64,000 nucleotides of DNA. Origin: an uncultured Campylobacter sp. (GTDB lineage: Bacteria > Campylobacterota > Campylobacteria > Campylobacterales > Campylobacteraceae). The stretch covers positions 62,001 through 126,000 of the forward strand of contig NZ_CALGPY010000006.1 of assembly GCF_937959485.1 (NCBI RefSeq), given 5' to 3'. Shown in pieces: positions 24,918 through 32,466 of the stretch (positions are counted from its first letter, which is position 1; each line of letters opens with the position of its first letter). Below the pieces are notes generated by a model. That model searched no databases. It was not told the DNA's origin and worked only from the letters and a program-made list of their open reading frames with translations. A program made the translations under genes and the position numbers.

Positions 24918-25388
24918 ATGAAAATCATCGAAGGCTCGCTTGCTCTTAAAGGCAGCGAAAAAATTCTAATCATCAACGCCCGCTTCAACCACATCATCAC
25001 CGATCGCCTAGTCGAAGGGGCGCACGATGCGTTTTTGCGCCACGGCGGCAAGGAGGAAAATTTAAGCCTGATGCTTGTTCCTGGCGCTTTTGAGATCCCG
25101 ATCGCGCTTGAAAAGGCGCTATCTTCCAAGCTCTACGACGCCGTCGTCTGCCTAGGCGCGGTTATCCGCGGCTCTACACCACATTTTGACTACGTAAGCG
25201 CCGAGGTAAGCAAAGGCATCGCGAGCACCATGCTAAAATACGGCGCTCCCGTAACTTTCGGCGTGCTGACTACTGATAATATCGAGCAAGCGATCGAGCG
25301 AGCAGGCGCAAAGGCCGGTAACAAGGGCTTTGAAGCGATGAGTGGCGCGATCGAGCTTCTAAGTCTATTTCGCAACATAAAGGCTTAA
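24918..25388 (+). CDS. ribH: 6,7-dimethyl-8-ribityllumazine synthase
   Basis: Penultimate step of riboflavin synthesis. 156 residues, normal length. Motifs: RFNHIITDRLVEGA (about 17-30), VPGAFEIPIAL (about 55-65), the catalytic-site piece GAVIRGSTPHFDYV (about 81-94) with its His, and FGVLTTDN. AAAGGAAA before the ATG. nusB begins one base after its stop codon, the usual ribH-nusB-pyrF order of Campylobacter. Confidence 0.97.
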   Translation: MKIIEGSLALKGSEKILIINARFNHIITDRLVEGAHDAFLRHGGKEENLSLMLVPGAFEIPIALEKALSSKLYDAVVCLGAVIRGSTPHFDYVSAEVSKGIASTMLKYGAPVTFGVLTTDNIEQAIERAGAKAGNKGFEAMSGAIELLSLFRNIKA

Positions 25389-25389
25389 A

Positions 25390-26412
25390 ATGGCCACTAG
25401 ACACCAAGCCAGGCTCGCTGCGATCTCGCTGCTTTACTCCCGGGATATGAACGGCGGCGGCGAGGACTTTGCGGACGAATATCTGGAGGAAAAGCGCATT
25501 CGCAACGAGCAGCGCAACTGGACGCTGGCGCTTCTGCGCGGCGCTAGCGAAAATCTCGCCACGGTCGATGCGCTGATAGACGAAAATTTAAAGGAATTCA
25601 AGCTCGCCGAAATTTCGGCTCTGGAGCGCGCGATACTGCGGCTCGGGGCGTATGAGTTGCGCTTTACAGACACGGACGCGGGCATCGTCATCAACGAAGC
25701 GATCAACTCCGCCAAGGAGCTTGGCATCTCGCCAAGATTTATAAACGGCGTGCTGGACGCGCTAAAAGATAGCCCCGTAAACATCGCGGCGGATAAAATT
25801 TCCAAGCCGAATACGGCGACAAGCGTAAATTCCGAGCTATCCACAGCGACAAGCGAAAATTTCAAGCCCGCTGCGGCGAAAAACTCCGCTATTTCAGACA
25901 GCAACGTTGCGGCGAAAAATTTCATCCCCGCAGATATGGACGACGAGACGAAAAATTTTACCAAGGCAAAGAGGAGCAGCACGCCGAAAAATTCTACGGC
26001 AAGCAGAAGCAGACCGTCTAAAAAGCCCGCTAATTTGAAAACTCGCAGTGCGCCCGCCAAAAAATCCGCCGCGAGCAAAAAATTTAAAACGGAGGGAAAT
26101 TTCAAGACCGGAGATAAATTCAAGACGGAGAAAACGGGCAAAAATTTCAAAACGGGCAAGCGAAGTAAAAATTTTAAGGCGAGCGAACGAGGAAAAGACG
26201 CCGCGCCGAAAAGAGAGGGCGCTGATAGAAATTTCAAGGTAAGCAAAAATGCGGCGCCGAAAAAGAGTGCTTCGGGTAAAAATACTGCGCCCAAAAGTAG
26301 CGCGGGGCGCAAAAGCTCTATCGCGCCGAAAAAATCTGCGGGCGGCAGAGGCGCCGTCTCAAAAAGACCTGCGGGCAACAAAGGCGCGGTACGCAGTAAG
26401 GATAAACGGTGA
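25390..26412 (+). CDS. nusB: NusB transcription antitermination factor with a long basic C-terminal tail
   Basis: NusB binds boxA RNA with NusE/S10 in rRNA antitermination. Residues 1-130 are a complete NusB (MATRHQARLAAISLLY, EISALERAILRLGAYEL, GIVINEAINSAKE, RFINGVLDAL). Normal NusB ends here, at about 130 residues. A further 210 residues follow, made of Lys, Ser, Ala, Asn, Thr and Gly, with loose FKTG/NFK and APKKSA repeats; the tail is strongly basic and probably unstructured. The frame stays open to overlap pyrF by four bases (GTGA), so the tail is not the result of a missed stop near the end of an ordinary gene. Confidence 0.92.
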   Translation: MATRHQARLAAISLLYSRDMNGGGEDFADEYLEEKRIRNEQRNWTLALLRGASENLATVDALIDENLKEFKLAEISALERAILRLGAYELRFTDTDAGIVINEAINSAKELGISPRFINGVLDALKDSPVNIAADKISKPNTATSVNSELSTATSENFKPAAAKNSAISDSNVAAKNFIPADMDDETKNFTKAKRSSTPKNSTASRSRPSKKPANLKTRSAPAKKSAASKKFKTEGNFKTGDKFKTEKTGKNFKTGKRSKNFKASERGKDAAPKREGADRNFKVSKNAAPKKSASGKNTAPKSSAGRKSSIAPKKSAGGRGAVSKRPAGNKGAVRSKDKR

Positions 26413-27095
26413 AGCTCTGCGTCGCGCTTGATCTGGGCTCGAAGCAGCAGTGCTTACAGTTAGCGGAGGGACTTGCGGATTTTGCGGATAAAATTTGGCT
26501 AAAAGTGGGCTTGCGAGCCTATTTGCGTGACGGAGCGGGTTTTATAGGGGAGCTAAAAAAGCTTGGAAATTTTAAAATTTTTCTCGATCTAAAGCTCTAC
26601 GACATCCCAAATACGATGGCTGATGCCGCCGAGGAGATCGCCAGACTCAGCGTCGACATGATAAATGTGCATGCAAGCAGCGGCAAGCGCGCGATGGCTA
26701 CCGTGATGGAGCGACTGGACAGGCTAGCTTCGCGTCCGCTGGTGCTTGCAGTCTCTGCGCTAACTAGCTTTGACGAGATGGAATTTAGTGCGGTTTACGA
26801 GCAAAATTTAAGCGACGCCGTGCGAAAATTTGGCGTGATGAGCTACGAAGCGGGGCTTGACGGCATGGTCTGCTCGGCGTTCGAGAGCCGCCTGATAAAG
26901 GACGCCACGAGTGCAAATTTTATCACGCTCTGCCCGGGCGTACGGCCGTTTGGCGAGAGTGCGGCAGATCAAAAGCGAGTGGCGGATCTGGGCGTCGCGC
27001 GCGAGGCGGGAGCTGATTTTATCGTGGTAGGTCGGCCGATCTATCAAAGCGCCGATCCTCGCGAAATTTGCGAACGGATTTTAGGTCAAATTTAG
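26409..27095 (+). CDS. pyrF: Orotidine 5'-phosphate decarboxylase
   Basis: Final step of UMP synthesis. 228 residues, normal length. The catalytic Asp-Lys-Asp set is in FLDLKLYDIPNT (about 58-69). VALDLG at the start, INVHASSGKRAM, and the phosphate-binding TLCPGVRPFG and VVGRPIYQS near the end are all present. The start is a GTG overlapping the nusB stop. Last gene of the ribH-nusB-pyrF operon. Confidence 0.96.
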   Translation: MKLCVALDLGSKQQCLQLAEGLADFADKIWLKVGLRAYLRDGAGFIGELKKLGNFKIFLDLKLYDIPNTMADAAEEIARLSVDMINVHASSGKRAMATVMERLDRLASRPLVLAVSALTSFDEMEFSAVYEQNLSDAVRKFGVMSYEAGLDGMVCSAFESRLIKDATSANFITLCPGVRPFGESAADQKRVADLGVAREAGADFIVVGRPIYQSADPREICERILGQI

Positions 27096-27215
27096 CGCTC
27101 GAGCCTGCGTAGAATTTGGTGAAAAATTATTTTAAACATGGTTTTAGCGCGAAAGAAATTTTAATTAAATCATCGCACAAAGGCGGCTCGGATGACGTCG
27201 AAGCGCCGTCGTCAT

Positions 27216-27446
27216 CTTTTTACAAAATCCGTTGGGAATTGAAACATCTGTACCGCAAATTCTTGCCCTTTTACGGCGGCAAGTAGAATTCCATCCCGTT
27301 GGGAATTGAAACGCTTTTTTGAGCTCATTTTGGGCGAAAGCGGCATGAGTAGAATTCCATCCCGTTGAAGTTCGAAACAAACGCATCAGATTTTTGCATT
27401 TGGCGCAAGGCGGAAGCGTAAATTTACTCCGTTTGGGATTAAAAAC
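27216..27446 (+). CRISPR. Short degenerate CRISPR array, four repeats, no cas genes
   Basis: Repeat 2 (27283-27312) is a 30-mer, GTAGAATTCCATCCC then GTTGGGAATTGAAAC. Repeat 3 (27349-27378) keeps the first 19 bases and the last five, with five changes between. Repeat 1 (27216-27245) keeps the 3' half. Repeat 4 (27418-27446) is very worn. Spacers are 37, 36 and 39 bases and unrelated to each other. The repeat end TTGAAAC matches the class of type I-B/III repeats and suggests the array reads rightward. No cas gene is in the window. Confidence 0.8.
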
Positions 27447-27603
27447 GTTTAAACTTTACCGCGCCCAAGCTCCCTGCTAGCTTGCGGATAAAATTTCCGA
27501 TAATGAGCGCGGCGGCGGACGTCTTAACACTAAAAAGCGGCGCGCATAAGCGCAGCGGTGGCCCGGCGGCGAGATAAAATTTTAAAAATTTTTCGCACCG
27601 CGT

Positions 27604-27681
27604 GGATAAAATTTTAAAATTTGCCTCACAAGAGTGAAATTTTGAAATTCCGCACTCTCAAGGGGTTTTAAAATTTTATCC
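27604..27681. repeat. Nested inverted repeat upstream of the cdd1 remnant
   Basis: GGATAAAATTTTAAAA at 27604-27619 is matched by its exact complement at 27666-27681. Inside lies a second stem, GAGTG...CACTC. The structure spans 78 bases and ends 44 bases before the cdd1 start. Confidence 0.55.
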
Positions 27682-27725
27682 AAATGGCGAGCCTGGCGAA
27701 ATTTGAATGAAGATCGGAGTAAAAT

Positions 27726-27978
27726 TTGAGTAAAGGCGCGAGTGATTTTAAGAAAATCCCATATGTCGGCGAGGCGACCGAATCAGATCTGTTGGCGCTA
27801 GGCTACGAGGGCATCGCTTCGCTAAAGGGCGCGGATCCGGACGAGATGTTTGAACGCACAAAGGCCCTCGGGCGCGGCAACGACAGGTGCATCCTCTATG
27901 TTTACCGAGGCCAGCTACTACGCCAGCACGCCTCGTCCCGACAAAGCCAAGCTGAAATGGTGGCTTTGGAAGGACTAA
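27726..27978 (+). pseudogene. Frameshifted pathogenicity-locus (Cdd1, helix-hairpin-helix) gene
   Basis: From a TTG at 27726 the frame gives FKKIPYVGEATESDLLALGYEGIASLKGADPDEMFE and so on, a helix-hairpin-helix protein of the Cdd1 family, up to CILYVYR. After that the family ending (ASYYASTPRPDKAKLKWWLWKD, here split by a slip) is found in the next frame and stops at 27978. A net +1 shift near 27900-27907 thus breaks the gene. The unshifted frame continues to 27992 with no family likeness. A sequencing slip is the alternative explanation. Confidence 0.65.
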
Positions 27979-28113
27979 ATTTTCAAATTTAACCCGCGCG
28001 AGCCGTTTGAATTTGGGCGGATTTGCTAACGATCGACGTGCTGTATTTGCGGCACGAAACGGCGCCTCACGGAAGCGCAAGCTAGCAAGCGCAATGAACG
28101 GCGTAAATTTTAT

Positions 28114-28173
28114 GCGCGAGCTTTACGAACACAATGCGATAAAGCGGCGCGCAGAGCGTAAATTTAACGGGCG
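28114..28173 (+). repeat. 60-base direct repeat, copy 1
   Basis: Matches 28489-28548 at 56 of 60 positions. It begins GCGCGAGCTTTACGAACACA and ends AAATTTAACGGGCG. The copies are 375 bases apart, flanking the gene remnant at 28330-28434. Confidence 0.65.
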
Positions 28174-28329
28174 CGGCGTAGCAGCTAGCGCAAAGTACAA
28201 ACATAGCCGCAATATGAAATTTTGATTTTATTCACAGGCACGCTTTGCGACTAAGCGGCCTGTACGAAATATAAAATCGTCCGATTTCTGGCAAGCGCGC
28301 GCCGAGCCGTATATGCGTCGTAAATATAA

Positions 28330-28434
28330 AAGCGGCGACAGTCGGTGTCTTTAGGCGGGCACGGCGCGGCCTTTCACGACGGCAAGGAGTGGCAGTTGAT
28401 ATTCAATAATCACGCTATGGAGAAAATGAAATAG
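28330..28434 (+). pseudogene. Coding-like remnant ending NNHAMEKMK
   Basis: An open stretch without start codon reads LGGHGAAFHDGKEWQLIFNN and ends HAMEKMK before TAG at 28432. The residue mix is protein-like and unlike the AAATTT-derived peptides of the spacers. It probably is the end of a gene whose front has decayed. Family unknown. Confidence 0.3.
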
Positions 28435-28488
28435 GCGGCGCGAGTTTTGCTTTTTATGGTAAATTTTACAAACGCGGCGCAGATTCCC

Positions 28489-28548
28489 GCGCGAGCTTTG
28501 CGAGCACAATGCGATAAAGCGGCGCAAAGAGCGTAAATTTAACGGGCG
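28489..28548 (+). repeat. 60-base direct repeat, copy 2
   Basis: Second copy of the repeat at 28114-28173. It ends four bases before the -10 element of the DUF3108 gene, so the duplication may have carried or affected that promoter's upstream region. Confidence 0.65.
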
Positions 28549-28588
28549 TCATATAATTGGAGCGCCGCAAAGCGAAAGGACGATAGGG

Positions 28589-29446
28589 ATGAAATTTTTT
28601 GCTACTTTGATTTTGTGCGCGAGCGCGCTTTTGGGCGAGACGATCAGCGCGAAATATGAGATTTCGTTTGGCGTTTTCGGCGCAGTCGGCAGCGCAAATA
28701 CGCGGCTCGTGCGGCAGGGCGATCGCTACGAGATCGTGATGGACGCCGTTGCGCAGGGCGTCGCAGGCAGCCTGAGCGGACAAAGGCGCGAGAGCTTCCG
28801 CTCGAAGGGGCGCGTCGTGGCGGGGCTTTTGATGCCCGATCTCTATGTCCACGAGGTTTCGCGCAAAAAGGGCAAAACGACGAAAAACGAGCGCAAAACT
28901 TACGCCTTCGACTATGCGCGCAAAACGATAAAATTTCAAAAGTTCAAGGGCGCGGGCGGCGAGCTGCAGCTCGTAAGCGATGAAATTTTGCCCTATTTTG
29001 CGACGAATGACCTGCTGAGTTTGTTTTTCAATTTCTCTAAAATCCCGCACTCGGGCGATAAATTTTTCGTCCGAGCCGCGGGCGCAAAAGGCGCCGACGG
29101 AAGGATCGACATCGAAAGGCCGCGCGGAAGCGCCGCCGCAAATATCGCGAGCGAGCTTGGCGTCGCGCTGCCTAGCGAGACGGATACAAACTCCGGCGCA
29201 GCAGCAAGCGCAAGCTCTAGCGGAGCAGATACGAAAACCGGCACAACGGACGTAAATTTTAAAGGGCACGGCGCGGGCGCAGATAAGCAGGCTGCAGCGA
29301 TCTACGTGGTTTTCATCAACCAGCCGATATTCTCGAGCAGCCGAGGCGAGCTGCACCTGAGCCTAAACGAGCGTGGTTACGCCGATCGCGCCGTTTTGAA
29401 GGACGTGCTGCTCTTCGGCGACATCCGCGCGCGGCTCGTGGAATGA
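28589..29446 (+). CDS. DUF3108 periplasmic protein
   Basis: A 285-residue exported protein: signal peptide about 1-17, then ISAKYEISFGVFGAVGSA and TFSKIP-type beta-strand pieces usual for DUF3108 proteins, which are thought to sit in the periplasm with unknown function. A Ser/Ala/Gly/Thr-rich segment (about residues 193-232) looks like an insertion before the final conserved strands. It has its own TATAAT promoter. It faces a minus-strand gene; a shared palindromic terminator lies between their ends. Confidence 0.75.
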   Translation: MKFFATLILCASALLGETISAKYEISFGVFGAVGSANTRLVRQGDRYEIVMDAVAQGVAGSLSGQRRESFRSKGRVVAGLLMPDLYVHEVSRKKGKTTKNERKTYAFDYARKTIKFQKFKGAGGELQLVSDEILPYFATNDLLSLFFNFSKIPHSGDKFFVRAAGAKGADGRIDIERPRGSAAANIASELGVALPSETDTNSGAAASASSSGADTKTGTTDVNFKGHGAGADKQAAAIYVVFINQPIFSSSRGELHLSLNERGYADRAVLKDVLLFGDIRARLVE

Positions 29447-29471
29447 GACTTCGTAAATTCGAAAAATGCCT

Positions 29472-29491
29472 GAGTTAAAAATTTTTAACTC
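29472..29491. terminator. Palindrome between convergent genes, likely bidirectional terminator
   Basis: GAGTTAAAAATTTTTAACTC is a perfect 20-base palindrome. It contains the stop codon of the minus-strand gene and lies 25 bases after the stop of the plus-strand DUF3108 gene. The A/T-rich core would act in both directions, although the stem is weak in GC. Confidence 0.5.
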
Positions 29492-30491
29492 TTAAAAGAT
29501 AATTCGGCGCGTCTAGGTCTTTATTAAATTTTGATTTCATATATTTTTTAAGCTCGTTATATTCTTTATTAGTGGGTATAAATATAAAAAATTTATTGTA
29601 AAGCGCGTCTATAATTAAAGCATCGACAAACCTACATGAAAATAAGCCGCCCTTAAATAGATGAAAAATCATTTGCGGTATAAAAAGAAAGATGACCGCT
29701 CCCATGCAGCAGAATAACATTATGAAAACTATCATGGAGTCATCAAATATCGCACCATAAATATAAGCGAGTATGTATATGGCAAGACAGGTTTTTCCTA
29801 TAATTCTTTCCGTTTCCGTATATTTTCGTGTCTCGCTTTCATAAACAAGTGCGAAAGTCTTTTTAAAATATAAAATATCATCAAATTTCATTACAAGCTG
29901 CTCGCCTGATTTTATACATTTTATGCTTGAGTTTAAAAATATAAATTTCCTTCCGTAATGCTGCGAAAAACCCTTAAGAGCCCTAGCAACCAAAGGTGCA
30001 GTGAGCAAAATATTTGCAACTTTTCTATCATAGGGGATGTTAGATACTAAATTTATAAACATGGCAAAACAAAGCAACGCTACTATAGCTATAATATTTA
30101 CGATCGGCATATAGTCTTTGATGACCAACGGCTCTTTATCGTAATCTCGAGTTTTAGCGCCCCGCGATGAAACACCGCCCGGGTTTAAATTTTGAAATTT
30201 TACCTCGGCTTGTGAGTTTAAATTCGTGCTTTTTAAATTTGTATCTCGAAAATTTGCGCCGCAAAGATAATCGGCTTGCGGTTTGGGATCTGTTTGATCA
30301 AAATTCGTATTTTTAAAGTTTTTGCTACTCAAATTTGCATCGTTTAAATTTAATGATCTGCGATCCGTTGCATCGCTTAAATCCGCATTGTCAAAGATGT
30401 CGGCGCTAGCGCCTTTTCGAAGCTTTTGCTTGAAAGCCCGACGTCGTTCATTTAGAGGCTTTTTAGATTCCTCAAGCAGCACTTTATCCAA
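29475..30491 (-). CDS. Membrane protein with pentapeptide-repeat-like N-terminus
   Basis: A 338-residue protein. Residues about 30-95 contain pieces of the A(D/N)LxxxN pentapeptide pattern (NADLSDATD, LNLNDANLSSKNFKNTNF, GANFRDTNLKSTNL). Four hydrophobic helices follow (about 128-148, 155-170, 233-250, 255-275). The second half ends in a basic soluble tail. The composition is AT-rich like the immunity array, unlike the neighbouring housekeeping genes, hinting at acquisition. I do not recognise a characterised family. Confidence 0.6.
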   Translation of the reverse strand: MDKVLLEESKKPLNERRRAFKQKLRKGASADIFDNADLSDATDRRSLNLNDANLSSKNFKNTNFDQTDPKPQADYLCGANFRDTNLKSTNLNSQAEVKFQNLNPGGVSSRGAKTRDYDKEPLVIKDYMPIVNIIAIVALLCFAMFINLVSNIPYDRKVANILLTAPLVARALKGFSQHYGRKFIFLNSSIKCIKSGEQLVMKFDDILYFKKTFALVYESETRKYTETERIIGKTCLAIYILAYIYGAIFDDSMIVFIMLFCCMGAVIFLFIPQMIFHLFKGGLFSCRFVDALIIDALYNKFFIFIPTNKEYNELKKYMKSKFNKDLDAPNYLLRVKNF

Positions 30492-30669
30492 AAAATATCC
30501 TTAAGCTTAAACGCTCGTATTTTATAACTTTAGGCTTAAATCGCAATAAATCGCGCTTGTTTCGCGCATTTTTGATTTTATTTAAAATGTGTTTTGCATC
30601 GCGCCGCATACAGTGCAATTACGGCAGCAATGGCGCGGCAACGGAAACAAACCGCGTTTTTGGATCGAT

Positions 30670-31896
30670 TCATTTCTTAAATTTTCTTATGAAATCGCTC
30701 GCGTCCCGCGCAGCCATCGCAGAGCTCATAACGGCGATCCTGTCGGCTCCCGCGCGTAGAACGACGGCAAAATTGCGCAGCGTTATGCCGCCGAGCGCGT
30801 AAATCTCGCCGTCGTAAAACCCACGCACGGCGCGGATCAAATTTAGCCCCTTCGGCGCGAGCCCCGCCTTGCAATCGGTCGCGAAGATGTGGCTCAGGCA
30901 GATCGCGTTCGCGCCCAGCTCCAGCGCCTCGCGCGCCTCCGCCTCGCTGTGGCAGGAAGCGACCAATTTTTTGAAATTTGCGCGCAAAAACTCCGTGCCG
31001 CGCACCGCGCTGAAGCTCCGCAAAACCCCGAGCGGCAGCCATAAATTTCTCTCGCCCGCCCGCAGTGCAAAATCTGCAAAATTATGCACAAAGATCGCAG
31101 GCAGACGCCTTGCACTCTCTGTGCTCTGCGCGCCCTTCGCACTCTGCGAGTTTTCCGCCTCTTTCACGCTCTGTGAATTTTCTACGCCCTCTATACTTTC
31201 CGAGCTTTCCGTGTACTGCGCGCTCCACGCACTCCCCGCATTTTTTGCACTATGCACATCATTCGCATTTTCTTTACTTTGCGCACTCCGCATACTTTCC
31301 GCATTTTCTGCGCTCCGTACGCTTTCTGCCGCTAGTTTTGTTTCGCTTGCAGCGCCGCGAAGCGAAATTTCACTAGGCGCGCTATCATTCGCGCGATTTG
31401 CAGCGCCGGTAAAATTTTTAGATGAAATTTCCTCTAAAACACAAGCTAAATTTTTAGACTGGATTTTATCCGTAGCGGCGTGCTTGCAGGCCGTATCCGC
31501 GCAAAGCTCGCTTTTGCTTCCGCCTAAATGGAGCTTTTTTAATAAAATTTTGTCCTCGTTGCGCTCGTAGAGCGAAATTTTATCCGCGTAGGCCGCGCTT
31601 ACGTCTAATCCGTCCGCAAAAGCTTGGGTTTCACTAAATTTAGCGGCACGAGCCTCATCTGCAAAAATCCCGCCCGCACAAGCTGTATCCGCACAAAACC
31701 CGCTCTTGCAGGCGAGTAAAATTTTACCAAACAGCGTCGCATAGGCCGCTTCGTCTAAATCCTTTTCGCGCACGACGATCTCGCCTACGCCTGCCGCAGC
31801 AAAATCCGCTATGCGCGCAAGCAGCGCCGCCTCGCCACCGCAGAGCGCGCGATTTGTGATGATCGTAATGCGCGAAGCAAGCTCTAAATCTAGCAT
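30670..31896 (-). CDS. thiE: ThiE/TenI-family thiamine phosphate synthase-like protein with a 200-residue insertion
   Basis: The ends form a ThiE-family barrel. The N-terminus (ASRITIITNRALC, then EIVVREKDLDE with the R-x-K pattern, about 40-50) is joined after about residue 64 by 200 residues rich in Ala, Ser, Glu, Asn and Gln (SAENAESMRSAQS and similar loose repeats). The core resumes at LPAIFVHNF (265) and continues with LSHIFATDCKAGLAPKGL and YALGGITLRN. Family length is about 200-210; here 408. It is last in the thiS-F-G-H order, the place held in C. jejuni by a ThiE/TenI-like gene distinct from the main thiE, so the exact reaction is uncertain. Confidence 0.8.
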   Translation of the reverse strand: MLDLELASRITIITNRALCGGEAALLARIADFAAAGVGEIVVREKDLDEAAYATLFGKILLACKSGFCADTACAGGIFADEARAAKFSETQAFADGLDVSAAYADKISLYERNEDKILLKKLHLGGSKSELCADTACKHAATDKIQSKNLACVLEEISSKNFTGAANRANDSAPSEISLRGAASETKLAAESVRSAENAESMRSAQSKENANDVHSAKNAGSAWSAQYTESSESIEGVENSQSVKEAENSQSAKGAQSTESARRLPAIFVHNFADFALRAGERNLWLPLGVLRSFSAVRGTEFLRANFKKLVASCHSEAEAREALELGANAICLSHIFATDCKAGLAPKGLNLIRAVRGFYDGEIYALGGITLRNFAVVLRAGADRIAVMSSAMAARDASDFIRKFKK

Positions 31897-31908
31897 CCGC
31901 CCGCTCCT

Positions 31909-32466
31909 TTAGGCCCAATATCCGTGCGCCGCGCTCAAATTTAAAATTTTGCCTGCGATACTAGGGATTAAAATTTTACTTGCTAGGGCGAGCGCCGAAA
32001 TCCCCGCCGTCACGCCATATTTCAAAATTTCGCCCGCCGAAACAAGGACTGAAATTTCCGCCGCAGCGCTAAGGCTCAAAGCATTCGCCCAGCTTCTCGA
32101 TTTTAGCAACCTCGCGTTGCCGCCGCATAGGAACCCGAAGCTCGCGCCGTTTTTAAATTTAGAATTTAAGTCGCCCTCGGGCTTGGAATTTGCGCTGCCC
32201 TTAAATTTTAAATCCGCGTATGTGTTCCAAGGTCTTAAATTTACACGCGCATTTTGTAACTCAAAATTTCCCGCACCCGCTAACGCGGTGCCAAAAATTT
32301 TATCACGGCGTGCGGCGCTGTAAAATTCGGCGTCGTATTTTACGCTACAAATTTTACTTCTGCGCCGAGTAGCGCGAAATCCGCCCTCGAGCCTGACGCT
32401 GCAAATCTCGCGTCTAACGCCGCAAATTTCATCCACACACGCGGCAAAATTTCGCGCCTCACACAT
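31909..32466 (-). CDS. Doubtful spacer ORF between thiH and the ThiE-like gene
   Basis: A 185-codon frame starts at an ATG overlapping the last codons of thiH and stops 13 bases before the ThiE-like gene. The peptide has no domain and is dominated by residues from AAATTT-rich DNA (KIL, KF, EI). No ribosome binding site is obvious. It resembles the open spacers after serS and nikK and is probably not a functional protein, though translation through it could couple thiH to the next gene. Confidence 0.22.
   Translation of the reverse strand: MCEARNFAACVDEICGVRREICSVRLEGGFRATRRRSKICSVKYDAEFYSAARRDKIFGTALAGAGNFELQNARVNLRPWNTYADLKFKGSANSKPEGDLNSKFKNGASFGFLCGGNARLLKSRSWANALSLSAAAEISVLVSAGEILKYGVTAGISALALASKILIPSIAGKILNLSAAHGYWA

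Larger units (their letters stand above)
27979..28588. other. 610-base spacer with a 60-base direct repeat and a gene remnant
   Basis: No intact gene. The stretch carries the two repeat copies and the coding-like remnant listed separately. At its end TATAAT (28552-28557) and AAAGGA form the promoter and ribosome site of the DUF3108 gene. Confidence 0.5.

Noticed and set aside
25434..26381. 315-codon frame antisense to nusB
   Set aside because: Mirror of the Lys/Ala-rich tail; hydrophobic low complexity and no family.
27165..27386. 73-codon minus-strand frame with the peptide TGWNST twice
   Set aside because: The repeated peptide is the CRISPR repeat read in reverse; no ribosome site or domain.
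28466..29356. 296-codon frame antisense to the DUF3108 gene
   Set aside because: The plus strand has a signal peptide, promoter and known domain; the antisense peptide is Arg/Ala/Cys-rich without domain.
30869..31570. 233-codon frame antisense to the ThiE-like gene
   Set aside because: Reverse reading of its low-complexity insert; Ser/Phe/Ala-rich with no domain.
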